From the NCBI GenBank assembly GCA_964490895.1, contig CAZBEI010000046.1:1-56004 (forward strand): a stretch of 56,004 nt of DNA. Direction: 5' to 3'. The translations under genes and the position numbers were made by a program. This document shows, piece after piece, positions 16,593 through 25,237 of the stretch. A model generated the notes under the pieces. That model saw only the letters and a program-made list of their open reading frames with translations. It was not told the origin of the DNA and did no database searches. How positions within the stretch are numbered: position 1 is the stretch's first letter; every line of letters begins with the position of its first letter. Origin of the DNA: JACRAO01 sp964490895. GTDB lineage: Bacteria; Bdellovibrionota; UBA1018.

Positions 16593-17618
16593 ATGGCGTC
16601 GTTCAAAGACATTTGCTTTACCCCGACAGAATTTTCAAATCTCGCAAAAACTGACCGAGCCAATCTGGCGGCACTTGAAGAAAATGGATTTCTGAAAACC
16701 ATTAAAAAAAGAGTAGGGAATGTAGACCGAAAAATGATTACGCTCGAAGGCGTAAGAGATTATTTTAACCAGCTCAAAAGTCAATCTCTCGGTCGCCACG
16801 GCGACCCACTAGAAAGTAATCCACCATCGGTCGCCGCGGCGACCGCGTTTGTCCCCACTCAGCCTAAAAATAAAACACAGATGTTTTACAACGTAAAAGG
16901 AGGCACCGGAAAATCCACATTAACGGCGCAATACGTTATGCGCGCCGCAATGATGGGATATGATGTGCTTGCTTTGGACCTAGACGGGCAGGGGCATTTG
17001 ACGGTCAATTTAAACATTCTTGACGCACATGAGCGGCCTACGATTTATGACGTCTTGATCAATGATCTTCCACTCAGCGACGCCGTCATTAATGTCGCGC
17101 CAGGACTAGACTTGGTTCCTGGAAACCTAGGACTCTGCAATATCGAAATTCCACTCAACAATAAAACTCGCCGAGAATACCGACTGTCAGAGGCTGTTTT
17201 GAAAATCAAAGACCACTATGATTTGATTGTCGCTGATACAAACCCAGCCGCTTCTATTTTAAATTGTTCGATGCTTGTGGCAGCAGATTTAGTCAATGTC
17301 GTCTGTGCCACCAATCCGCTTTCCTTTCATGGAATGTCATTAGTCATGGCCACCATCGAAGAAATGGAAAAAGAGTTTAGTCGAGCATTAAAAGTCAAAA
17401 TTATCCCCAACTTTTACGACAGCCGCGAGGTGATCAGCCAAGAAGTTTTGGGAGAACTCAAAAGTCAATTTGCTGAGTATTGCACTAAAGCCGTCGTCAA
17501 TCGCACCGTAGATTTCAATGAAGCGACTAAACGGAGAACAACGGTGTGGGATGTCAACTCCAAGGGGGTCGCAGCACAGGACCTCAATGCATTAACCGAA
17601 GAACTCATCTTTAACTAA
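16593..17618 (+). CDS. parA: ParA-family partition ATPase with N-terminal DNA-binding domain
   Basis: 341 aa. Residues 1-62 look like a MerR/winged-helix DNA-binding region, as in plasmid type Ia ParA proteins; residues 63-95 are a linker; the ATPase domain starts with the deviant Walker A KGGTGKST (102-109), followed by LDLDGQGHLT (128-137; the family usually has DPQGN) and ADTNPAAS. It drives ParB-DNA segregation and probably represses its own operon. A good GGGAGGG ribosome-binding site precedes ATG 16593. Two GC-rich palindromes are encoded in the linker. parB follows after 26 bp. Confidence 0.9.
   Translation: MASFKDICFTPTEFSNLAKTDRANLAALEENGFLKTIKKRVGNVDRKMITLEGVRDYFNQLKSQSLGRHGDPLESNPPSVAAATAFVPTQPKNKTQMFYNVKGGTGKSTLTAQYVMRAAMMGYDVLALDLDGQGHLTVNLNILDAHERPTIYDVLINDLPLSDAVINVAPGLDLVPGNLGLCNIEIPLNNKTRREYRLSEAVLKIKDHYDLIVADTNPAASILNCSMLVAADLVNVVCATNPLSFHGMSLVMATIEEMEKEFSRALKVKIIPNFYDSREVISQEVLGELKSQFAEYCTKAVVNRTVDFNEATKRRTTVWDVNSKGVAAQDLNALTEELIFN
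16791..16806. promoter_or_regulatory. Candidate parS-like palindrome, copy 2 (one change from copy 1)
   Basis: GGTCGCCACGGCGACC lies inside parA, encoding GRHGDP at residues 67-72 of the interdomain linker. It differs from copies 1 and 3 only at the centre (A for G). It lies 38 bp from copy 3, start to start. See the other copies for interpretation. Confidence 0.62.
16829..16844. promoter_or_regulatory. Candidate parS-like palindrome, copy 3
   Basis: GGTCGCCGCGGCGACC, identical in its 16-bp core to copy 1, lies inside parA and encodes SVAAAT at residues 79-84 of the linker. Its reading phase differs from copy 2, so the shared DNA sequence is not explained by a repeated peptide. Confidence 0.65.
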
Positions 17619-17644
17619 GAAAACTAAGGAAAGGAAAAAGTATC

Positions 17645-18514
17645 ATGGAAGAAAGTAAAATTAAAACAAGGCCGGGAAGTGGTTTCCTAAAACAACTCTA
17701 TTCGTCTGCAAAAACAACCGCTGACGCTACGCACTCTAATTTTAAAAATCTAACAACGTTTTTGGTGAATTTTATTCCTGTAAGTAATATCGACGCTTCG
17801 GAACTCCAAGTACGAGTCCACTTTGACGACGAAGAAGTCAAAACTTTGGCTCACTCCATTAAACTACATGGCGTCCTCCAACCCATTTTAGTTGTGCAAA
17901 ATGGAGATCGTTATAAAGTCATTGCGGGAGAGAGAAGACTAAGGGCGTCAAAACTGGCCGGTTTGGAGAGAATTCCAGCTCGAGTTTTATCGACAGACGA
18001 CAAAGCCACACACGAAATTGCACTAAGAGAAAACTTGGACCGAGTGGACTTGCACCCCATCGAAGAGGGCGAGGGATATCTTTCGCTTTTAGAAAACCAA
18101 ACCTATACAAGCTACGAAAGCATTGCCGAAGCGTTTGGAAAACCAAAATCCAGAATCACGGAGTGTATTGGGTTTACACGCCTTCCAGATGTGACAAAAG
18201 TAGAACTCATGCGCCGGCAACTCAAAAATAGAGCCCTCCTGCGTCATCTTCTTCAAACCCCTCCAGAAACGCACACAAACTTGATAGAAGAAGCAGCCCA
18301 AAAAGAGGAAGTCTTGTTCACCACAGACACTCCATCTCAAACCAAATCACAAAGCCCTGTCAAAAAAGAACCCAAACCCTTTGTCTACCATTTTGATGGC
18401 AAAAAACTTGTTGTCCCCAGCTTTTTTTGGAAAGTAAACGAAGGACCCGAAAAACTTGCGCAGTATGGAGCAGAGTTGAAAAAAATATTACAGGTGATCG
18501 AAGAGAGAAAGTAG
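17645..18514 (+). CDS. parB: ParB-family CTPase/centromere-binding protein
   Basis: 289 aa. The ParB/Srx domain carries the CTP-binding GERRLRA motif (95-101) and ENLDRVDLHPIEEGEGY (130-146), then a helix-turn-helix (about 157-178: ESIAEAFGKPKSRITECI) and a C-terminal region of 100 residues. It loads on centromere sites and is moved by ParA. AAGGAAAGG precedes ATG 17645. The stop codon abuts the typA stop codon with no bases between. The helix-turn-helix recognition residues differ from standard chromosomal ParB, in line with a non-canonical site. Confidence 0.9.
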   Translation: MEESKIKTRPGSGFLKQLYSSAKTTADATHSNFKNLTTFLVNFIPVSNIDASELQVRVHFDDEEVKTLAHSIKLHGVLQPILVVQNGDRYKVIAGERRLRASKLAGLERIPARVLSTDDKATHEIALRENLDRVDLHPIEEGEGYLSLLENQTYTSYESIAEAFGKPKSRITECIGFTRLPDVTKVELMRRQLKNRALLRHLLQTPPETHTNLIEEAAQKEEVLFTTDTPSQTKSQSPVKKEPKPFVYHFDGKKLVVPSFFWKVNEGPEKLAQYGAELKKILQVIEERK

Positions 18515-20356
18515 CTACTTAATCCGATCCTCTCGTTTTACGCTCCTCAAATTCAGTTGGAGGACTTTTTTTCGGAGTCGAATAGACTTTGGAGTCACCT
18601 CAATCCACTCGTCTTCGTCAATCCATTCGATGCTTTGTTCGAGCGAAAGATTTTTGATTCCAGACAAGGTCACTAAGAGCTCAGCGTGGGCTGCTCGAAT
18701 ATTAGTGAGTTTTTTAGCCCGGCAAGGATTGACGTTGAGGTCATTTTCTTTATTGTTTTCACCAATGATCATGCCTTCGTAGACCGGGTTGCCGGGCCCC
18801 AAAAATAAAATACCTCTATCTTCTAAACCCAAAAGACCATATTCGACCGTGTCACCTAAACGATCGGCCACTAAGGCTCCGCCCGCACGATGGGGGATGT
18901 CGCCTTTGTGCGGCCCATAACCTAAAAATAGAGAGCTAAAAAGCCCCTCACCACGCGTGGTGGTCATGTAGCGAGAGCGAATACCAAGGAGACCTCGGCT
19001 GGGGATATCGAACTCAAGCCTTATTCTGCTCTGTTTGTCATATTTTACTAAAATCCCCTTTCTCTGTTGAAAAATTCGCGTGACATCTCCAGAGTACTTT
19101 TCGGGTAAGTCCAAAACAGCACGCTCCATGGGCTCAAGCACCCCCCCTTGGGGATTGGTTTGGTAAAGTACAGTTGGTTTTCCAACCATGAATTCGAAAT
19201 TTTCTCTGCGCATTTGTTCAATCAAAATCGCAAACTGGAGTTCTCCGCGGCCCAAAAGTCGAAACTGGTCATTTTGGCCGGTCTCTTCTAACCGCAGTGC
19301 GACATTTTGCCTTACTTCTCTAACCAGACGGTCTTTGAGTTTTCGAGATTGAATAGCTTCGCCTTCTTTTCCAGAAAGAGGCGAGGTGTTGACGGAAAAA
19401 ATCATCCCTAAAGTGGGTTTTTCAACACTCAATCGCTTCAAAGGAGGGGATGTTTCTAGTTCGGCAAGCGTATCTCCGATTTCAAGATTTTCAGCTCCTG
19501 CAATCATCCCAATATCGCCCATGGAGAGCTCTAGGACTTCGACTTGTGCAAGTCCTTCGAATGTATAAACCTGAGACACGGTGAATGCCTTTATGGTTTT
19601 TTCTCCATTGGCGTCAATCCCATGTCTAAAAACACGTTGGTTTTTCTTTACACTGCCTGAGACCACACGGCCTACCGCCATTCGCCCCACGTAGTCAGAA
19701 TACGCAAGATTGGAAACAAGCATTCGAAATGGATCCTGAGTCGTCAAAGGAGCTGGAATTTGTGAAACCACTGTTTCGAAAAGAGAGTCCAAATTCCCAG
19801 GTTTTGAGCCATTTAAGTAGTCAGAAATTTCATCCACATTTGGAGTACACCACCCCTCCCTGGCGCAGGCGTAAAGAATAGGGAAATCCGCTTGCACATC
19901 TGATGCGCCTAGGTCAATAAAAAGATCAAATGTTTGGTTGACGACTTCTTCGATGCGAGCATCGGACCGATCCACCTTGTTGACCACAAGAATAACCTTG
20001 AGCCCATGACTTAAGGCTTTTTGCAAAACAAACCGCGTCTGAGGAAGGGGCCCCTCAGAAGCATCGACCAATAAAAGAGCGCCATTTACCATCCCCATGA
20101 TTCGCTCAACTTCGCCTCCAAAATCAGCATGCCCTGGGGTATCTACAATATTGATCTTCGTCTCACCAATCTGGATCGAGGTATTTTTAGCTAGGATTGT
20201 TATGCCTCTTTCTCGCTCCAGATCCATAGAATCCATGACTCGATCCTCAAGGTGTTGATGGCTCTGAAAGGTGCCCGCTTGGCGCAGCAAAAAATCAACT
20301 AAAGTTGTTTTCCCGTGATCCACATGGGCAATGATACAGACATTTCTAAATTGCAT
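18515..20356 (-). CDS. typA: Ribosome-associated GTPase TypA/BipA
   Basis: 613 aa, full length. G1 is AHVDHGKTT, G2 region RERGITI, G3 DTPGHADF and G4 NKVDR, followed by EF-G-like domains and the BipA-specific C-terminal domain (TTTRGEGLFSSLF, GRGELQFAIL). BipA helps large-subunit assembly and growth under stress or cold. ATG 20356. It is convergent with parB with zero spacing, so transcripts from both sides probably overlap. Confidence 0.95.
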   Translation of the reverse strand: MQFRNVCIIAHVDHGKTTLVDFLLRQAGTFQSHQHLEDRVMDSMDLERERGITILAKNTSIQIGETKINIVDTPGHADFGGEVERIMGMVNGALLLVDASEGPLPQTRFVLQKALSHGLKVILVVNKVDRSDARIEEVVNQTFDLFIDLGASDVQADFPILYACAREGWCTPNVDEISDYLNGSKPGNLDSLFETVVSQIPAPLTTQDPFRMLVSNLAYSDYVGRMAVGRVVSGSVKKNQRVFRHGIDANGEKTIKAFTVSQVYTFEGLAQVEVLELSMGDIGMIAGAENLEIGDTLAELETSPPLKRLSVEKPTLGMIFSVNTSPLSGKEGEAIQSRKLKDRLVREVRQNVALRLEETGQNDQFRLLGRGELQFAILIEQMRRENFEFMVGKPTVLYQTNPQGGVLEPMERAVLDLPEKYSGDVTRIFQQRKGILVKYDKQSRIRLEFDIPSRGLLGIRSRYMTTTRGEGLFSSLFLGYGPHKGDIPHRAGGALVADRLGDTVEYGLLGLEDRGILFLGPGNPVYEGMIIGENNKENDLNVNPCRAKKLTNIRAAHAELLVTLSGIKNLSLEQSIEWIDEDEWIEVTPKSIRLRKKVLQLNLRSVKREDRIK

Positions 20357-20369
20357 AGGGGGTATACTT

Positions 20370-20699
20370 ATGTTGTTTTGAGGCTCTTCGCAAACTATTT
20401 AGGAATTTTTGTGCTCTATCTCCACAACGAGCAGGGAAAAAGGAAGCTTTTTCAAAGACCGGGAGCAAAGAGAGGTGGATTTTGTTATTTTGAAAAATAG
20501 AATTCCAATTGAATTTATTGAATGCAAGTACTCCTCACAAAGCTCAGACCGCTCAATCAGATTTTTGAAAAAGAAATTCCCGGAAATCAAAGCAACACAA
20601 GTTTGTTTAGAACCCAGAAAAGATGTCACTGACTTACCTTTGGGAAAAAACTTAGCCCTGTGTAGATTAGGACACATTGCACACTGCGGGGGGGGGTAG
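20370..20699 (+). pseudogene. Frameshifted 3' remnant of a DUF4143-family ATPase
   Basis: From about 20409 the frame reads DREQREVDFVILKNRIPIEF and then IECKYSSQ...RFLKKKFPEIKATQV, which aligns with the last 80 residues of the ATPase at 9647-10801 (EVDFVLLTNGNPIFFVECKF). The segment just upstream continues in another frame (LYLHNEQGK), so there is a frameshift near 20435. The ATPase domain is missing entirely. It ends next to a run of nine G (20688-20696). This marks the site of a former fourth copy. Confidence 0.75.
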
Positions 20700-20774
20700 G
20701 CGATTAATTACTTCTTTCCAGGCAGTGAGAGGATAAGGAAACCAAAACCACAAATAGTGTGTAAAAAATAGAGT

Positions 20775-20963
20775 TTAATGTAACTTTTTTCTTTTGAGTG
20801 TCTTCATCTTCTTAAATAACGGATCTTTTTTAGAGTGTTCCTGAAAATACTCTACTATTTTCTCTACACCAAGATCTTTAGTCTTCTGGTATATTTTCTT
20901 TTGTACGCTATGTTTATATTCTATACATTTAAAGCCAGGTATTGGCTTATAATAATTTGCCAT
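20775..20963 (-). CDS. Small probable antitoxin downstream of a PIN toxin
   Basis: 62 aa from ATG 20963, 14 bp after the PIN stop. The residues FKCIEYKHSVQKKIYQKTKDL followed by VEYFQEHSKKDPLF resemble the short helical proteins that pair with PIN toxins of this type. The lysine-rich tail is compatible with RNA- or toxin-binding. A longer start at 21035 overlaps the PIN gene. This partner order (toxin first) is less common than VapB-VapC. Its role as antitoxin is inference from position and pattern. Confidence 0.6.
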   Translation of the reverse strand: MANYYKPIPGFKCIEYKHSVQKKIYQKTKDLGVEKIVEYFQEHSKKDPLFKKMKTLKRKKLH

Positions 20964-20977
20964 TTTGCAATCTTTCT

Positions 20978-21433
20978 TTAAATTTCTTTTGGAGAAATAA
21001 TTTGTAGTATCCCATAGCCATTCTCCAGGTTGCACGATGTGTATTTTTTCATTTTATCAAGCTTAACGATGTGTTTAAAATTCCAAGACACAATCGCATC
21101 AACATGATTGACCGTTGCTAAAGCCACATGAAGAGCATCGTTTCTAGATTTTTGAGTAACAATTTTAGCTTTCAAATAAACACCCATAAGCTCAATTGCT
21201 TCATGACTCATTTCTATTTTTTCAAATAAGCTTATATTTGATTTTAAAAAATCTTTAACCGTCCTTGGAGCTTCTTTGAGTTCATCCAGCACTAATTGGC
21301 TTGTAACAAGTATAATTTTTTTTTCTCTCGCTAAACCAAAAATATTCTGAGAGTCTTTATCAAATTCAAAATCAAACACCCCTCCAATGACAGAGGTATC
21401 TAGATAAACTTTATTTATTTTGCTCTTTCTCAT
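20978..21433 (-). CDS. PIN-domain ribonuclease toxin (VapC-like)
   Basis: 151 aa from ATG 21433; an upstream GTG/ATG would add only a few residues. The N-terminal strand YLDTSVIGG carries the first catalytic Asp. A later acidic pair occurs in RNDALHVALA and VDAIVSWN, matching the PIN active site. Family members cut tRNA or rRNA in a sequence-specific way. It is co-transcribed with the 62-aa gene after it. DinB lies divergently 147 bp upstream. Confidence 0.8.
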   Translation of the reverse strand: MRKSKINKVYLDTSVIGGVFDFEFDKDSQNIFGLAREKKIILVTSQLVLDELKEAPRTVKDFLKSNISLFEKIEMSHEAIELMGVYLKAKIVTQKSRNDALHVALATVNHVDAIVSWNFKHIVKLDKMKKYTSCNLENGYGILQIISPKEI

Positions 21434-21580
21434 CGAGTAAACTATACAGCTCAAAATAAAAATTTACAACCCAAAGAGCAGATAAACTAATGGCGCAAAG
21501 AAAGCTCTTTACTATCTTCCCATTATCCGTTTATCTAAAATAGATTTTTAAAAAATTAGAATAGAAGTGATATTTAGCCT

Positions 21581-22774
21581 ATGCATAACTCCCCCACCCT
21601 GGTTCGTTGGCTTTATCTAGACATGAATTCTTTTTTCGCATCAGTCGAACAAGAGATGAACCCGGCTTTGCGCGGAAAACCAGTTGCGGTGGTTCCTTTG
21701 ATGGCAGATACGACCTGCTGTATTGCCGTCAGCTATGAGGGCAAAGCTTTTGGCGTTAAAACAGGCACAAAAGTGGGAGAAGCTAAAAAACTTTGCCCCA
21801 AAATCATTCTCATCGAGGGGAGCCATGAAAACTACATCAAATACCACCATCAAATTATAGAATCAGTGGAAACTTGTATCCCCGTAGAGTCTGTCTGTTC
21901 CATTGACGAAATCGCCTGTCGCCTCACTGGATCACAACAAGAAGTGCGCGTCGCCAAATCATTGGCCGAAAAAATAAAACAAAGCATCAAATCTCGAGTA
22001 GGATCGTCTTTGCGCTGCTCTATCGGAGTGGCACCCAATCGCTACCTGGCAAAAATTGCGGCAGACATGCAAAAACCAGATGGCTTTACTGTGATTCGTC
22101 CCTGCGATCTTCCGAGCATTCTCTATCCTCTCCAACTGCGAGACTTGCCTGGAGTCGGCCCCCGAATGGAGGCACGACTCAATAAACAAAAAATATTTAG
22201 TATGGAAAAACTCTGCTCTTTCTCACCTAAAGAATTAAGCTACATCTGGGGCAGTGTCTGTGGCGAAGAAATGTGGCACCTCTTGGGGGGCGAAGAATTA
22301 CTAGAAAAGAAAACCGAAAAAAAAAGTATCAGCCACTCCCACATTCTACCACCCGAATTAAGAAACGAACCTGGCGCCTTGCGTGTCCTCAAAAAACTAA
22401 CAACTAAAGCAGCTCTCAGACTAAGAAAAGAAGGTTTCTTTGCCAGTCACATTGAAATCTTTGTCCGGTTTCTGGGACAAGAGACCTGGAGCGCAAAATG
22501 TGGACTCCTCGAAACTCAAGACACCCCTTCGTTCGTCCATGCGACCCTAAAGCTTTGGGAAAACTTACCTCAGGGATCGATCTTTGCTGTGGGTCTTGTT
22601 TTATCTCGCCTCGTACCTGAGTCCCTACACACTCCGTCTCTTTTTGACAACCCAAGACTAGAGCGCCTGACAAAGACTCTCGATAAAGTTAACGAAAAAT
22701 TTGGGAAAGAGATGGTTCACTTTGGAGCCACGCACGAAGCCAGGGCCACTGATAAAACGGAGGCAGAGTTTTAG
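21581..22774 (+). CDS. dinB: Y-family DNA polymerase, DinB/Pol IV-like
   Basis: 397 aa. Catalytic residues are visible: Asp14 in YLDMNSFFASVE and Asp109-Glu110 in CSIDE. Helix-hairpin-helix residues LPGVGPRMEARL follow at about 188-199, then the little-finger domain. TPSLFD near residue 361 may be a sliding-clamp-binding motif. The protein performs error-prone translesion synthesis. No LexA box is obvious upstream. It ends in a 4-bp overlap with the convergent FAD gene. Confidence 0.9.
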   Translation: MHNSPTLVRWLYLDMNSFFASVEQEMNPALRGKPVAVVPLMADTTCCIAVSYEGKAFGVKTGTKVGEAKKLCPKIILIEGSHENYIKYHHQIIESVETCIPVESVCSIDEIACRLTGSQQEVRVAKSLAEKIKQSIKSRVGSSLRCSIGVAPNRYLAKIAADMQKPDGFTVIRPCDLPSILYPLQLRDLPGVGPRMEARLNKQKIFSMEKLCSFSPKELSYIWGSVCGEEMWHLLGGEELLEKKTEKKSISHSHILPPELRNEPGALRVLKKLTTKAALRLRKEGFFASHIEIFVRFLGQETWSAKCGLLETQDTPSFVHATLKLWENLPQGSIFAVGLVLSRLVPESLHTPSLFDNPRLERLTKTLDKVNEKFGKEMVHFGATHEARATDKTEAEF

Positions 22775-24087
22775 AGTCTCAGAAAATATCCGCCGAGGGG
22801 TTTTGGTTTAAAAAGCGCTGTCGGGGGCTTGAGCATGTGGAGGACTTCTAGAAAGGTTTCATTGATGGTGATGTCAGAGTTGCCTCTCTGAACAACGTAA
22901 TCCAAATACCGATGCATAAATCTTGTGATCCAAGTTTTCTTTACTCCCTCACAAAGTACGGACGTAATTCTAAAGTCCTCTGAAGTCGCCAACATCCAAG
23001 GCGCTGCAATGAGTGCAGCTAATTTTTTTTGAAATTTTATCTCCCAGTTTTTTTTCTTTTTTTGTAAAAACTTTTCGAGCAAGAGCCCGCCTAAGATAGC
23101 CACAGTCATACCTTGTCCATAGACCGGATTGAATGAACAAACAGAATCCCCTAAAGCAACAACTCCACGAGGCCAGCTCTGAAGTCGATGGTATTCTCTC
23201 AAAACATTTGCCGTTCGACGAAAGACTCGAATGGGTCCAGCCGGTATTCCATGTGTAAGTGCTTGCTCAATCTCTTTGCTCCTGAGACTTTTGGCAAATG
23301 CTCTATACCCTTCTTCGTCTACAGGTGGGCTATCTTTTCCAACGCCGATCAGGTTGACTTGCCATAAACCGTTTTCGATAGGACAAAGAATTCCCCCTCT
23401 TTGATGCTCCGGTGGAGCTAATTGCACATACGCCTGAGTCCACTGGTAAAGCCACTCTTGGGGACGCCTGACAAGCCGGCCTGCGTATCCGAGCTTAGAT
23501 TCGACTGTTTTTAGGGATACAGTGGGGAGGCCCATTTCTTTCAGGTATAAAGGCAGGCGACTGTTTCTTCCGCTTGCGTCGACCACAAGGTCTGCTTCGA
23601 TCGTGCAAGCTTCTCCCGATTGATTATTTTTTGTATGAACTCCTCTCACTGTCTTAGCGTCACTCTTGACAAAAAGACCAACGACCTCAGTATTGATCTG
23701 AATATGGACATTTTTAATTTTAGACACCCGATTTCGTAAAATAAATTCAAGAAGCCCCCTAGAACAGGAAAAAGCAGTAATCGAGGAGGGATAGATAGGT
23801 GCTTTTCCAGAGCGATTGATCCAGAAAGTGTCACTACTCCAATTGACTTGGGGAACACTGTGGCTTTCTACTTCTTTTTCAAAGCCTGGAAATAACTTTT
23901 CTAATTCAAGCTGCGCTCTTTTTAATAAAATGTGGACATGTTCGCCCTGTGGCACCCCGATTCGTGTTTGGGGGCCTTCGCCTGGCACATCTTTTTCCAA
24001 AATAAGGACTTCGTCAAAATACTTTGAAAGCACGGCTCCAGTGACCAAGCCCCCAATTCCAGAACCAAGAATAATAGCTTTTTTCAT
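22771..24087 (-). CDS. FAD-dependent oxidoreductase/hydroxylase-like protein
   Basis: 438 aa. The N-terminal FAD dinucleotide fold is GSGIGGLVTGAVL (8-20), with the acidic end of beta-2 in ILEKD. GVPQGEHVHILLKRAQ is a conserved stretch of a flavin monooxygenase/geranylgeranyl-reductase-like family, and ALGDSVCSFNPVYGQGM is the second FAD motif. No signal peptide. The substrate is unknown; prenyl, aromatic or fatty compounds are typical of relatives. Confidence 0.82.
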   Translation of the reverse strand: MKKAIILGSGIGGLVTGAVLSKYFDEVLILEKDVPGEGPQTRIGVPQGEHVHILLKRAQLELEKLFPGFEKEVESHSVPQVNWSSDTFWINRSGKAPIYPSSITAFSCSRGLLEFILRNRVSKIKNVHIQINTEVVGLFVKSDAKTVRGVHTKNNQSGEACTIEADLVVDASGRNSRLPLYLKEMGLPTVSLKTVESKLGYAGRLVRRPQEWLYQWTQAYVQLAPPEHQRGGILCPIENGLWQVNLIGVGKDSPPVDEEGYRAFAKSLRSKEIEQALTHGIPAGPIRVFRRTANVLREYHRLQSWPRGVVALGDSVCSFNPVYGQGMTVAILGGLLLEKFLQKKKKNWEIKFQKKLAALIAAPWMLATSEDFRITSVLCEGVKKTWITRFMHRYLDYVVQRGNSDITINETFLEVLHMLKPPTALFKPKPLGGYFLRL

Positions 24088-24188
24088 AAAATTTTACTGC
24101 TTTCAATTATCTTCGTATAAGCTCACGGTATTACCTCCACCCTTATACAACAGAAATAGCATGGGTGCTTGTAAATAGAGCATTCACT

Positions 24189-25115
24189 CTACTTTTCTAA
24201 CTTGTAAAGCTCTCGAATTTCGTTCTCCTCTAAGTGGATTTTTTGAACGAGGTTTTTTCCTAAGAGCGCCTTGTAATACTTGTCGAAACAGGCAAAAGTC
24301 GCAACAAATTCTTTGTAATACTGTTCTGTCTCACTGTAGGCTTTTTTTTCGGCATTAAATTTGTCACTTTTTATGTTTTGTAAACCCGCGTCAAACTTCT
24401 CTTCAAGCTCATTATACTCTTCTGCCGTTTTAAAATATTCTCGCGTCAGTTGTTCTAGTGTTATGTTTTTCACTTTTAGTAGATTTTGTACAAAAGGATT
24501 TTCTTTAATAATTTTTTTCTTTACCTTAATTACTTTTTCCTGAAATGTTTCGTCTAGTGCATGCACGATTTCATGAAATAAGACTATCGCTTTCACACCC
24601 AACTCCATGCCGGGGTGGTACTTAATTAAGATTTTTCCATTTTCTAGATATTCTGTCCTACCTTGGGAGTCTGTTCCTCTGAAAAAATCACCTCCTAGCT
24701 CTTCGTAAGAAAATTCTTGAATCTTGATTTGCCCAGTAGAATAAAATTTAAAAAACCGTTCTAAATACTGCCTGCCCGTATGAGTTGCCGCAATCAAAGC
24801 CAAAGCTTGATGAATGTCTCCTGTTTCTCTGAGATCAATATTCTTTAATCCAAGTTTGTCTACGATTTGATCTATTGGAGAATAAATTTCTATAAACCAA
24901 CGGCGTCGCTCAAAAGTAGGATTACAGTTTCTAAATATTATTTCTAGAGATAGTTTTACTTTGCAATCAGGAATGGTTTTTTTAGACTTCTTAAAGGATT
25001 CTTCTTCTAAAACCGTGTCATAGGGGTAAGGTTCTTTTTGTGTCTCTTTTGCAAATGAAGTGGAGTACAAAACAATTAAAATAAGAGGCAATATTCGCAC
25101 GATCCTTCTGATCAT
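24189..25115 (-). CDS. Secreted HExxH-type putative zinc metalloprotease
   Basis: 308 aa. MIRRIVRILPLILIVLYSTS is followed by a cleavage region at SFAKE, a Sec signal peptide. The zinc-binding HEIVH is at 181-185 in the context VLFHEIVHALDE, which fits gluzincin-type or M91-like proteases; the third ligand cannot be assigned by eye. The C-terminal third is lysine- and glutamate-rich and helical. The gene stands alone. Its start region is duplicated in tandem (25091-25138). An exported protease or toxin-like effector is possible. Confidence 0.6.
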   Translation of the reverse strand: MIRRIVRILPLILIVLYSTSFAKETQKEPYPYDTVLEEESFKKSKKTIPDCKVKLSLEIIFRNCNPTFERRRWFIEIYSPIDQIVDKLGLKNIDLRETGDIHQALALIAATHTGRQYLERFFKFYSTGQIKIQEFSYEELGGDFFRGTDSQGRTEYLENGKILIKYHPGMELGVKAIVLFHEIVHALDETFQEKVIKVKKKIIKENPFVQNLLKVKNITLEQLTREYFKTAEEYNELEEKFDAGLQNIKSDKFNAEKKAYSETEQYYKEFVATFACFDKYYKALLGKNLVQKIHLEENEIRELYKLEK

Positions 25116-25138
25116 ATTCGCAAGATCCTTCTGATCAT
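25091..25138. repeat. Tandem duplication of the start region, 23-bp period
   Basis: ATATTCGCACGATCCTTCTGATCAT at 25091-25115 is repeated with one change at 25114-25138. The first copy contains the start codon of the HExxH gene (minus strand) and the codons after it. The period is not a multiple of three, so the outer ATG is out of frame. Such a duplication could alter ribosome binding. Confidence 0.7.
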
Positions 25139-25237
25139 TCTAATGATATTATACCCTTTTTATCGATTTTATTGTGTTTTTTTAATATGCCAATTCAATC
25201 GAAGCTAAGCAGTGGATAGTGTGCTAAAAGACCCCCC

